A program made the translations under genes and the position numbers. The notes under the pieces are model-generated. The model made no database searches. It saw only the letters and a program-made list of their open reading frames with translations, and was not told the DNA's origin. Shown piece after piece: positions 17,254-25,336 of a DNA stretch of 64,000 nucleotides. The stretch is from Bacillus spongiae (lineage in GTDB: Bacteria; Bacillota; Bacilli; Bacillales; Bacillaceae_K). Where the stretch lies: the NCBI RefSeq assembly GCF_037120725.1, contig NZ_JBBAXC010000002.1:186001-250000 (forward strand). The letters run 5' to 3'. Each line of letters begins with the position of its first letter. Position 1 is the stretch's first letter.

Positions 17254-18873
17254 ATGGAACTGGAAAAGTTCTCGATTCCGGCTACAAATCGCTTCGCGTC
17301 TTTATATCTTCAACAACAACAACCTGTTACGGACTATTTTCATTATCAGATTACAGACTCTGATGTTTATCGAAAAAGAGTGAATGATCTTCAAAAGCGC
17401 ACATTCCAACGGGAGAAGCTTGTTGAATGTATTGATCAATATATGGAACGTTTTCCTAGATCAGAGAAGGTAGAGGAATCGCTATTAAAATTAAAACACG
17501 ACGGGGTTGTAGTAATTGGCGGACAACAAGCAGGTTTATTAACAGGCCCACTATATTCAGTACATAAGATAATATCTATCATTGCATTAGCTAATCAACA
17601 AGAAAGAGAGTTAGGAGTTCCGGTTATTCCTGTATTTTGGATTGCAGGAGAGGACCATGACTATCAAGAAATCAATCATGTGTTTGCATTTGATGAAGGA
17701 AAGGTAAATAAACTATCCTATCAAGAAAAAAATGTTGATAAACAAATGGTGTCAGGAATGTCTTTTGATAAAGATAAGATGAACACATGGATTCGATCTG
17801 TCTTTGAATCTTTCGGAGAGACTGTTCATACTAAAAAATTGTTAGCGATGGTCGAACGTGCAGTGCAGTCATCAATGACGATTGTAGACCTATTTAGTTA
17901 CATTGTTATGGAGATGTTTAAAGACTATGGACTATTAATTATTGATTCAGCGGATTCATCTCTTCGTCAAATCGAAAGGCCATTTTTTCAACAGTTATTA
18001 GAAAAAAATGAAACCATCACGAAAAATTTACTGTTTCAACAAGAAACTATAAAAGTTGATGGATTTGAACCTATGATTGATGCAACTGAGTTTAGTATGA
18101 ATTTATTTATTCAGCATAACGGTGAAAGAATGTTATTAGAGAGAACAGAAGAGGGTGCGAAAAGTAAGGGTGCAAAAAAACGTTGGAGTATTTATGAGCT
18201 CAACAATACTTTACGATCAGCACCTGAGTCGTTCAGCAATAATGTGGTGACAAGACCGATGATGCAAGAATGGCTTTTTCCGACGCTAGCATTTATTGCT
18301 GGACCTGGAGAAATCGCCTATTGGGGAGAGTTAAAGAAAAGCTTTGAATGCATGGGGCTGAAGATGCCTCCAATTATTCCTAGACAAAATATTACCATAT
18401 TAGAAAGGGATATAGAAAAGCTTCTTGGAGAATTCAATGAGACTCCCGAGAAGGTCATTCAGCATGGGCTATTACAAGAAAAAAACGCCTTTATCAGCAG
18501 TTTAAAAGATGAAAGCTTACATGATGCAATACACGGGGTGAAAGAAAAATTAATTTCTCAATATGGTGATATTACAAATTTAACAGAAACGCATGATAAA
18601 GGCCTCATGCCTCTTGTTGAGAAAAATTTAGCTTTTCATCTGAAGCAACTTCAATTTTTAGAAGAGCGCATTGTGAAAAGTAATCTGTTAAAAGAAACGA
18701 TAAGTATAAAAAAATACGATCGAGTGATTGCATCATTACAACCAAATGGGGTACCACAAGAGCGAATTTGGAATGTGTTTTATTATTTAAACAAACATGG
18801 TCTACATTTTATTCATGAATTAACCAGTCTTTCTTATTCTTGGGACGGAAGACATAACCTTGTAAAAATGTAA
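17254..18873 (+). CDS. bshC: Putative cysteine ligase BshC, bacillithiol synthesis
   Basis: A 539-residue protein identical in length to B. subtilis BshC (YllA). It is assigned to the last step of bacillithiol synthesis, addition of cysteine to GlcN-malate. Characteristic blocks are VVIGGQQAGLLTGPLYSVHK, PVFWIAGEDHDYQEINH and FIAGPGEIAYWGELK. A coiled-coil segment lies in the C-terminal half (EKNLAFHLKQLQFLEERI). The start ATG follows AAAGGGG. A terminator separates it from mraZ. Confidence 0.96.
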   Translation: MELEKFSIPATNRFASLYLQQQQPVTDYFHYQITDSDVYRKRVNDLQKRTFQREKLVECIDQYMERFPRSEKVEESLLKLKHDGVVVIGGQQAGLLTGPLYSVHKIISIIALANQQERELGVPVIPVFWIAGEDHDYQEINHVFAFDEGKVNKLSYQEKNVDKQMVSGMSFDKDKMNTWIRSVFESFGETVHTKKLLAMVERAVQSSMTIVDLFSYIVMEMFKDYGLLIIDSADSSLRQIERPFFQQLLEKNETITKNLLFQQETIKVDGFEPMIDATEFSMNLFIQHNGERMLLERTEEGAKSKGAKKRWSIYELNNTLRSAPESFSNNVVTRPMMQEWLFPTLAFIAGPGEIAYWGELKKSFECMGLKMPPIIPRQNITILERDIEKLLGEFNETPEKVIQHGLLQEKNAFISSLKDESLHDAIHGVKEKLISQYGDITNLTETHDKGLMPLVEKNLAFHLKQLQFLEERIVKSNLLKETISIKKYDRVIASLQPNGVPQERIWNVFYYLNKHGLHFIHELTSLSYSWDGRHNLVKM

Positions 18874-18924
18874 AAAAAATCATGGGTTTTAGACTGTGAA
18901 AACAAGATGAATAACAGATTTTAC

Positions 18925-18957
18925 AAAAAACTTACCCACCTATGGGTGAGTTTTTTG
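18925..18957 (+). terminator. Terminator between bshC and mraZ
   Basis: Stem AAAAAACTTACCCA / TGGGTGAGTTTTTT with a CCTA loop; A and T arms make it usable in both directions. Confidence 0.85.
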
Positions 18958-18993
18958 ATTTTTCTAAAAAAATAGAATACTTTAGTTAAATAT

Positions 18994-19042
18994 GGGTGGT
19001 GGAAAGTGGGGGGATGTGGTAAAGTAAGGAGTGAAAGTGGGG
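18994..19042 (+). promoter_or_regulatory. Probable MraZ operator (direct GTGG repeats)
   Basis: G-rich direct repeats precede mraZ: GGTGG (18996), AAAGTGG (19003-19009), ATGTGG (19014), AAAGTAAGG (19021) and AAAGTGG (19034-19040), the last merging with the mraZ ribosome site. MraZ binds arrays of short TGGG/GTGG-type direct repeats in its own promoter in E. coli and mycoplasmas. Autoregulation here is inferred from that. Confidence 0.6.
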
Positions 19043-19049
19043 GTAGCTT

Positions 19050-19481
19050 ATGTTCATGGGTGAATATCATCATAATATTGACCAAAAGGGACGGGTTATT
19101 GTTCCAGCCAAATTCCGTGAACATCTAGGTGATTCTTTTGTCATTACACGTGGATTGGATCAATGTTTATTTGGTTACCCAATTGATGAATGGAAGCTAC
19201 TAGAAGATAAACTAAAAGCCCTCCCACTAACGAAAAAAGACGCACGTGCTTTCACTCGTTTTTTCTTCTCAGGGGCAACAGAATGTGAATTGGACAAGCA
19301 AGGAAGGGTTAATCTTCCTTCAACACTTACAAAGTATGCTTCACTTGAAAAAGAATGTGTTATTTTAGGTGTTTCCAATCGAGTTGAGATTTGGAGTAAG
19401 ACATTATGGGAAGACTATTTTACACAATCAGAGGACTCCTTTGCAGAACTTGCCGAAAATATGATAGGATTTGATATTTAA
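19050..19481 (+). CDS. mraZ: Transcriptional regulator MraZ
   Basis: A 143-residue protein with two SpoVT/AbrB-like DNA-binding halves ([22 protein letters not shown] near the start; [13 protein letters not shown] in the second). MraZ is the first gene of the division and cell wall cluster and represses it by binding repeats in the promoter. The start [15 protein letters not shown] is canonical. Repeats upstream fit an autoregulatory operator. Confidence 0.96.
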   Translation: MFMGEYHHNIDQKGRVIVPAKFREHLGDSFVITRGLDQCLFGYPIDEWKLLEDKLKALPLTKKDARAFTRFFFSGATECELDKQGRVNLPSTLTKYASLEKECVILGVSNRVEIWSKTLWEDYFTQSEDSFAELAENMIGFDI

Positions 19482-19513
19482 GGCACCACATTCGATTGGA
19501 AAGGTTGAAAGAA

Positions 19514-20446
19514 ATGTTTAATCATACAACGGTATTATTGAAAGAAACAGTAGATAGTTTGAATATTAAGGCTGATGGCGTTTATGTTGACTGCACATTA
19601 GGTGGAGCCGGTCATAGTGAGTATTTACTCTCTCAATTAAGCGATTCGGGACATTTATTTGCATTTGACCAGGACGAAACGGCCATTAGTCATGCGAAAC
19701 AAAGATTAGCTCAATATGAAGGAAATGTCACATTCATTCAATCAAATTTTCAGCATTTAAAACAAGAGTTGAATAATCGAGGGATTGAGAAAGTGGATGG
19801 TATTTTATATGACCTTGGTGTTTCTTCCCCACAATTAGACACACCTGAAAGGGGATTTAGCTATCATCATGATGCACCATTAGATATGAGAATGGATTTA
19901 AATGGAGACGTATCTGCTTATGATGTCGTAAATCAGTGGCCGTATGAAAAATTAGTTCGTATTTTCTTTCAGTATGGTGAGGAAAAGTTCTCGAAACAAA
20001 TTGCTCGCAAGATTGAGGAGACAAGAGAAAAATCACCTATTAAAACAACTGGAGAGTTAGTCGATATAATTAAAGAAGGAATTCCAGCTCCAGCACGACG
20101 AAAGGGGGGCCATCCTGCTAAACGAGTGTTCCAAGCCATTCGGATTGCAGTAAATGATGAGCTAGGTGTCTTTGAGGATTCAATCAAACAAGCCATTGAT
20201 CTATTGGATACAACTGGACGTGTGAGTGTCATAACGTTCCATTCATTAGAAGATCGGATATGTAAATCGGTTTTTAAGGAATTGGCTAGGGGGCCAGAAC
20301 TACCTCCGGGCTTACCCATTATTCCAGAAGAGTACAAGCCAACATTGAAAATCGTTACAAGAAAACCAATTATTGCATCTGATGAAGAATTAGAAGAAAA
20401 TAATCGAGCTAGATCTGCCAAATTGAGAGTGGCTGAAAAAAGGTAG
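19514..20446 (+). CDS. rsmH: 16S rRNA (cytosine1402-N4)-methyltransferase RsmH
   Basis: A 310-residue SAM-dependent methyltransferase (MraW) acting on C1402 in the ribosomal decoding centre. The SAM loop is [10 protein letters not shown] (about residues 34-43); other blocks are [17 protein letters not shown] and [12 protein letters not shown] 19514 ([13 protein letters not shown]) matches the B. subtilis start with AAAGG 9 nt upstream; the TTG frame to 19496 lacks support. It is 32 bp after mraZ. Confidence 0.96.
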   Translation: MFNHTTVLLKETVDSLNIKADGVYVDCTLGGAGHSEYLLSQLSDSGHLFAFDQDETAISHAKQRLAQYEGNVTFIQSNFQHLKQELNNRGIEKVDGILYDLGVSSPQLDTPERGFSYHHDAPLDMRMDLNGDVSAYDVVNQWPYEKLVRIFFQYGEEKFSKQIARKIEETREKSPIKTTGELVDIIKEGIPAPARRKGGHPAKRVFQAIRIAVNDELGVFEDSIKQAIDLLDTTGRVSVITFHSLEDRICKSVFKELARGPELPPGLPIIPEEYKPTLKIVTRKPIIASDEELEENNRARSAKLRVAEKR

Positions 20447-20544
20447 TGGACTCATAGCAAGGGTGAGTTCATGCTAACAAAATTAAGTGCCCCCCATCGT
20501 TAGGGGGAATATCATTTATTTTGGAGGGAGAGGGGGAAAGTGAG

Positions 20545-20904
20545 TTGAGCAATCTTGCTAAAAACTATCAACAACAAACGGTTGATCGTGTCGAGCCTGC
20601 TATTCAACCACAAAGGAAACCTCGGGTAGAAAAAAGACTATTTACACTAGGAGAAAAACTATTATTTGTCGGCCTCATTGCTTTTGCCTCCTTTATGGCA
20701 ATAAAAATTATTGCAACACAAGCCAGCATTTATGAGGTGAACAAAGATATTCAAAAATTGGAGCAATCCATTCAAACGCAACAAAAACAAAATAATAATT
20801 TGGATGTTCAAATTAGCGAGCAAAAGACATATGATAGAATCCTTGAAAAGGCAAAGCAAGCTGGACTAGATTTAAACGAAGAAAATATTAAGGTTGTTGA
20901 ATAA
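20545..20904 (+). CDS. ftsL: Cell division protein FtsL
   Basis: A 119-residue bitopic divisome protein: basic cytoplasmic tail, one membrane helix (about residues 39-59, LLFVGLIAFASFMAIKIIA) and an extracellular leucine-zipper-like coiled coil (DIQKLEQSIQTQQKQNNN). It pairs with DivIC and DivIB and activates PBP2B/FtsW. TTG 20545 (MSNLAKNYQQ) is chosen for the GAGGGGG site 8 nt upstream and the MSNLA start shared with B. subtilis. The gap to pbpB is 2 bp. Confidence 0.92.
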   Translation: MSNLAKNYQQQTVDRVEPAIQPQRKPRVEKRLFTLGEKLLFVGLIAFASFMAIKIIATQASIYEVNKDIQKLEQSIQTQQKQNNNLDVQISEQKTYDRILEKAKQAGLDLNEENIKVVE

Positions 20905-20906
20905 TA

Positions 20907-23114
20907 ATGAGACAAAAAAACGTAGCAAGAAAAATAGGAGCAGGAATATTGTTTATAATATTCAGTCTGCTCTTTTTGTTATTGGTGTTTAGGTTCGGGT
21001 TTATTCAAATTACCGGAAAAGCGGAAGGAAGGGTTCTGGCTTCTCAAGTAGCTGAAAAATATTTAAAAAGCAGCGTGTTAAAAGCTAACAGAGGAACGAT
21101 ATATGATCGAAACGGGAAGGTCATTGCGGAAGAAACGGCTTCCTATAAGCTTGTTGCCATATTAGACGACTCCGTAACGGCCGATAAAAAGAACCCAAAA
21201 CATGTTGATGATCCAAAAGGAACGGCGAAAATATTGGCAGAATATATTGAGATGAGTGAAGAAGATATATTGGAACGTTTGTCTCAAGAAGAATCCTATC
21301 AAGTAGAATTTGGCTCGGCGGGAAGAGAGATTTCCCAAACAGTAAAAAATGCTATTGACGAGGAAAAATTACCGGGCATTACGTTTGTGGAACAATCTAA
21401 ACGGTTGTATCCAAATGGTATCTTTTCCTCACATTTAATCGGGTTTGCTCAGAAGGAAGAAATCGATAATAAAACCGTTACTGTTGGGAAAATGGGCATT
21501 GAAAGTAGTTTAAATGATGTCCTAACAGGGAAGGATGGAAAGCTAGAATATCAGTCTGATAGTTGGGGCTATTTACTCCCTAATGGGGAGGAACTCGTTA
21601 CTGCGCCAGAACATGGGAATGAAGTATATTTAACGACTGATACTACCATTCAAACCTTTTTAGAAGATGCTCTAAGTAAAGTTGAAGAAGAATATGAGCC
21701 AGAGAAAATGATAGCCATTGTGGCAAATCCGAAAACAGGGGCTATTCTAGGAATGAGCCAACGTCCAAGCTTTCATCCTGACACTCGAGAAGGGTTAGAG
21801 AATTGGTCAAATGAAGTGGTGGAATCTGCATTTGAACCGGGTTCTACGATGAAATCTTTTACGTTAGCAGCGGCTGTCGATACTGGAGTTTTTGATCCAA
21901 ATGATACATATCAATCAGGAGAATATAAAGTTGACGGGGTACCAAAACCAATACAAGATCATAATAATGGAGAGGGTTGGGGGAAGATATCGTACTTAGA
22001 AGGAGTACAGCGCTCCTCGAACGTAGCTTTCGCATATTTACTAGAAAAAATGGGAGAGGATACGTATCTCGACTATTTAAATAAATTTCATTTTGGACAG
22101 CCAACAGGAATTGGTCTTCCGAACGAAGCATCGGGGACGGTTCTCTACAAATATCCAATTGAAAAAGTGACAACAGCATTTGGACAAGGGACGACCCTCA
22201 CACCGCTTCAAATTATTCAGGCGGAAACAGCGATTGCAAATGATGGAAAAATGATGAAGCCATACGTTATCGATAAAATCGTCGATCCGAATACAGATAA
22301 AGTCATAACGAAAAACAAACCGACTATTGTCGGAGAACCAATATCGGCTGATACGGCCAAAAAGGTAAGAGAATACCTTGAAACAACGGTTACATCAGAC
22401 AGAGGGACAGGCAGGTTTTTTAACATCGATGGATATCAAGTTTCAGGGAAATCAGGAACGGCACAAGTAGTAGATCCTGAGACAGGGAGTTATATTTCTG
22501 GTGATAAAGAGGCTTACATTTTTTCCTTCTTAGGAATGGCTCCGTCGGATGATCCTCAGCTTATAGTGTATGTAGCGATTCAACAGCCAGAGATCCCTAC
22601 TGGTGAATATGGCTCTACAGTTGTTTCAAAAGTATTTAACCCTGTAATGCAAAACTCGTTAAAATACTTAAACATTCAATCAGAAAAAGAGATAAATATA
22701 GAAGAAATCTCAGTTCCTGACACGAAAGGCCAATCTGTTGCCAAATATGTCGAGCGATTACAAGCGTTACAACTAGACCCTATCGTGATAGGAGAAGGCA
22801 CTACGATAAAGAGTATGTACCCTTCAAGTGGTCAAAAGGTGTTAGCGGGGGAAAAAATTATCATAAAAACAGAAGGGGAGACCGTATTACCAGACTTAAA
22901 AGGCTGGTCTATAAAAGATGTATTGAAGGTTGCTAATGTAGCAGAGCTCAAGCTAGATATTATTGGCAGTGGTTTTGCAGTAAAACAAACCATTACCCCT
23001 TCCTCGATTGTGAATAAAGGAGACCCCTTAACGGTAACCTTCCAATCACCTAATGAAACTAAGGAGAAAAAAGAATCGACAGAAGAAGATGAACAAGCTA
23101 CACCCATAAATTAG
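20907..23114 (+). CDS. pbpB: Penicillin-binding protein 2B, septal transpeptidase
   Basis: A 735-residue class B PBP that cross-links septal peptidoglycan. Membrane anchor at residues 11-30; PBP dimerisation domain to about 230; transpeptidase with STMK (Ser313), SSN (370-372) and KSG (515-517). Two C-terminal PASTA domains (about 590-715) begin at VPDTKGQSVAKYVERL and LPDLKGWSIKDVLK. The charged tail (KEKKESTEEDEQA) is unremarkable. Directly downstream of ftsL as in B. subtilis. A terminator follows, whereas in B. subtilis spoVD would be next. Confidence 0.97.
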   Translation: MRQKNVARKIGAGILFIIFSLLFLLLVFRFGFIQITGKAEGRVLASQVAEKYLKSSVLKANRGTIYDRNGKVIAEETASYKLVAILDDSVTADKKNPKHVDDPKGTAKILAEYIEMSEEDILERLSQEESYQVEFGSAGREISQTVKNAIDEEKLPGITFVEQSKRLYPNGIFSSHLIGFAQKEEIDNKTVTVGKMGIESSLNDVLTGKDGKLEYQSDSWGYLLPNGEELVTAPEHGNEVYLTTDTTIQTFLEDALSKVEEEYEPEKMIAIVANPKTGAILGMSQRPSFHPDTREGLENWSNEVVESAFEPGSTMKSFTLAAAVDTGVFDPNDTYQSGEYKVDGVPKPIQDHNNGEGWGKISYLEGVQRSSNVAFAYLLEKMGEDTYLDYLNKFHFGQPTGIGLPNEASGTVLYKYPIEKVTTAFGQGTTLTPLQIIQAETAIANDGKMMKPYVIDKIVDPNTDKVITKNKPTIVGEPISADTAKKVREYLETTVTSDRGTGRFFNIDGYQVSGKSGTAQVVDPETGSYISGDKEAYIFSFLGMAPSDDPQLIVYVAIQQPEIPTGEYGSTVVSKVFNPVMQNSLKYLNIQSEKEINIEEISVPDTKGQSVAKYVERLQALQLDPIVIGEGTTIKSMYPSSGQKVLAGEKIIIKTEGETVLPDLKGWSIKDVLKVANVAELKLDIIGSGFAVKQTITPSSIVNKGDPLTVTFQSPNETKEKKESTEEDEQATPIN

Positions 23115-23141
23115 AAAGCTGCCGAATGTGGCAGCTTTTTT
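23115..23141 (+). terminator. Terminator after pbpB
   Basis: AAAGCTGCC / GGCAGCTTT stem with a short loop and six T. It ends the mraZ-pbpB transcript before the inserted segment. Confidence 0.85.
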
Positions 23142-23236
23142 CAATTTTCTTATTCACCAACGGGCAGAATAATGAAATAACAAAAATTAACATAGCACTT
23201 GAAATTGGACATAACCTCTAATAGGGGGTGTTCAAT

Positions 23237-24157
23237 TTGAAGAAAATTATCACTGGTCTTGTGGTAATAGTCTGTATAGCTGTTTTTGCATACCTTATTT
23301 TTTATAATTTCAACTCCGAAAAAAACACAACTTTGTATGAAAATGAACAAAAAATTGTTCCTCCTTATCTAGAAGAGATTTCTGAATCTAAAGATAAGGT
23401 AGGAGATATCATTTCAGAAGAACTAAGGGCAAAAGGTTTCAACATTATTGGATGGGGTGTATCTTTTCCCGAAAAGGAATTTGATATACGTATCACAGGT
23501 TCTGAAAAGTATTTTGATACCGTTAAAAGTGACATTGAAAAAACTGTGAAAGACATTTTACAATCCAAAAATTATGATGCCTATACATTCAAAGTGAGTA
23601 GGCATAAGGAAAGTAAGATTGAAATGGGTAAGAAAGAAGAGAATGAAATAAATGAATTTAATATTATCTCTACTGCCATTACGGAAGAATTGAGAAAACT
23701 GGATTACAACATATTATCATTGAGGATGGGCTTTGATTCCAAATCACTTATTGTAGAGGTCCCTGATAGCGAGGGTAGAATCGATGAGATGAAACAATTA
23801 ATTAATAATATTGTTAAAGCAAATAATCTAGACCCTATTTCGTTAAACATAAAGAAAGTTGACATAAGCAGAAAAGGATTAGATGAGAGATGGAGTGAGA
23901 TATTGAGCGTAGTTAGTGAAGATTTATTAGGGAAAAAGGATTACAAAGTTAGAATGGTAGGATATTCTGTCCACCCTGAACCTGAAATCCAAATGTTTAT
24001 CAATTTGCTTAGTAGGGATGAAAATGCGAAGAGCTTTGCTCAACAACTTGAAAAAGTGATTGATGACTTTCTAAAATCAGAACAAATGAAATCAAGAGTT
24101 AATAATGTTCCATACGACATTACAATATATAGTATTGACGAAAAAATTATAAATTGA
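23237..24157 (+). CDS. Membrane-anchored protein with three internal repeats (DUF4030-like)
   Basis: A 306-residue protein with an N-terminal membrane anchor (KKIITGLVVIVCIAVFAYLI) and a lysine-rich extracytoplasmic part. TTG 23237 is favoured because AGGGGGTG sits 6 nt upstream. I see three tandem units of about 75 residues with a helix-strand pattern: DIISEELRAKGFNIIGWGVS, STAITEELRKLDYNILSLRM, and SVVSEDLLGKKDYKVRMVGY, each followed by a helix ending in a hydrophobic strand. It resembles the Bacillus DUF4030 proteins in my recollection, not verified. The role is unknown. It is absent between pbpB and spoVD in B. subtilis, is bounded by its own terminator, and is AT-rich relative to its neighbours, so it is probably acquired cargo. 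Confidence 0.7.
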   Translation: MKKIITGLVVIVCIAVFAYLIFYNFNSEKNTTLYENEQKIVPPYLEEISESKDKVGDIISEELRAKGFNIIGWGVSFPEKEFDIRITGSEKYFDTVKSDIEKTVKDILQSKNYDAYTFKVSRHKESKIEMGKKEENEINEFNIISTAITEELRKLDYNILSLRMGFDSKSLIVEVPDSEGRIDEMKQLINNIVKANNLDPISLNIKKVDISRKGLDERWSEILSVVSEDLLGKKDYKVRMVGYSVHPEPEIQMFINLLSRDENAKSFAQQLEKVIDDFLKSEQMKSRVNNVPYDITIYSIDEKIIN

Positions 24158-24235
24158 TAGAAACATTTTAGGTATCAGTGTTCCTATTGGAACAGGTACT
24201 TGATTGTATACAGAAAATAGATATAAAAAATTGAA

Positions 24236-24280
24236 ATCGGCGTATTCCTAAATAAACATAGGATACGCCGATTTTTTTTT
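24236..24280 (+). terminator. Terminator of the inserted gene
   Basis: 15-bp stem starting ATCGGCGTATTCCTA and closing TAGGATACGCCGAT, followed by nine T. Confidence 0.92.
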
Positions 24281-24660
24281 CTCAATAGCAATAATCTTTT
24301 AGAGAACAGCCTTTAAATAAAAATGTTTACGTGTAATCTGTTGCTTTTAATGATTGATAAAATACGGTTTAAAAGGCATTCAAATTTGTGCAAAGATGTA
24401 TAGAAAGAATTTAACAAATTGCATCTGGTGTTGCTTATGTTCATTGTGGAAGTTGGAATTAGTAAGTAAATTCCGTGCAACCAAAAATTACTGCTCGTTT
24501 AAACGTATTCCTCCTATTTCGTTATCCACCTTGTCTGTCGTACTTTTCCGTTTTTTAAGTACACCTCGAGTAATGAAATCACTTCCTATATGGAGCAAAT
24601 ATAATCGTTTGCCTATAATTATAAAGATTTCTATATGGGCCACTGGGCTACGTTTGTCAT
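24281..24660. other. AT-rich intergenic stretch, possible gene debris
   Basis: No convincing gene. The plus-strand frame of about 100 codons here has poor composition and no ribosome site. On the minus strand an uninterrupted frame of about 48 codons ends at 24505 with protein-like composition (ending DFITRGVLKKRKSTTDKVDN...NEQ). This may be the tail of a decayed gene overrun by the repeats that begin at about 24645. Confidence 0.35.
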
Positions 24661-25272
24661 GAAGACGTTCAGACAGGATGTCGAGAACTTAGCATGAGTT
24701 CCTCAATGATGGCTAGCTCCGTCGGCCAGCGGCTAGTAAACTTGCCCTCTCCTCCTTACGATAAGTCAACATCGATTCTCTGCGCTCCTCGTGTTTCCTT
24801 TATCTCGAGGCCTACAGGATGTAGGTCATGAAGGCGTTTTGACAGGACGTCACGATTTTAGCCTTCGATCCTTAATGTTGTCCAGCTCCAGCGCCTAACG
24901 TCTAGTAAACTTGGCCACTCCTCCTTACGATAAGTCAACATCGACTCGCTGTGCTCCTCGTGTTTCCTTTATCTCATACGGGAGCGGGTCAAGTTTATAC
25001 GTCGCTGAACGGCCGTCTCCGCATTTCGGTGGTGTCTAGCTCCGACGGCTTGTGGCTCGGGGTCAACTGCCACCCCACTCCGGAAATCAGGATTTCCTGC
25101 GTGTCGCGTCAGTTGCCTGTCACCCCAGGGCGAGCCGTCTCTGCATTTCGGTGTTGTCTAGCTCCGACGGGTAGCAGCTCGGGGTCATTTGTCAAATCAC
25201 TCCGGAAATCAGGATTTCCTACGTGCTTCGCCAAATGCCTGTCGCTGCTGAACAACCCGTCTCCGCTTTTCT
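24661..25272 (+). repeat. Repeat island 1: modular hairpin-rich extragenic repeats
   Basis: A GC-richer noncoding island between the inserted gene and spoVD. It is built from recurring modules. Module A has two copies (about 25033-25154 and 25155-25272). Each runs from TCTAGCTCCGACGG to CCGTCTCYGC with nested inverted repeats and a GGAAATC/GATTTCC palindrome. Module B (core CCTCCTTACGATAAGTCAAC to TTTCCTTTATCTC) occurs near 24749-24806 and 24918-24975. Module C (CCTACAGGATGTAGG plus TGAC-AGGAC-GTCA hairpin) occurs near 24807-24870, with a decayed copy near 24658-24700. The same modules recur inverted at 41716-42390. Reading frames through it are an effect of the repeats. Confidence 0.9.
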
Positions 25273-25280
25273 TTCTCCCC

Positions 25281-25309
25281 TCATATCTCCTTTGGTACAG
25301 GCATATAAT
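25281..25309 (+). promoter_or_regulatory. Sigma-E-type promoter of spoVD
   Basis: -35 TCATATC (consensus KMATATT, one mismatch), 14-bp spacer, -10 CATATAAT (consensus CATACAHT, one mismatch). Predicted start near 25316, about 20 bp before the spoVD ATG. spoVD is sigma-E transcribed in B. subtilis. Confidence 0.75.
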
Positions 25310-25336
25310 TAAGCGATATCAAGAGGGGGAGAATAG

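Noticed and set aside
24175-24200. Hairpin TGTTCC-TATT-GGAACA after the three-repeat gene
   Set aside because: No T tail; a much stronger terminator follows 40 bp later.
24354-24662. Plus-strand frame of about 100 codons upstream of island 1
   Set aside because: No ribosome site, unlikely composition (Cys/Trp/Ile-rich runs), and overlaps the repeat edge.
24661-25272. CRISPR array
   Set aside because: Modules are 60-120 bp, tandem and nested with internal pairing, without uniform short repeats and unique spacers; no cas genes.
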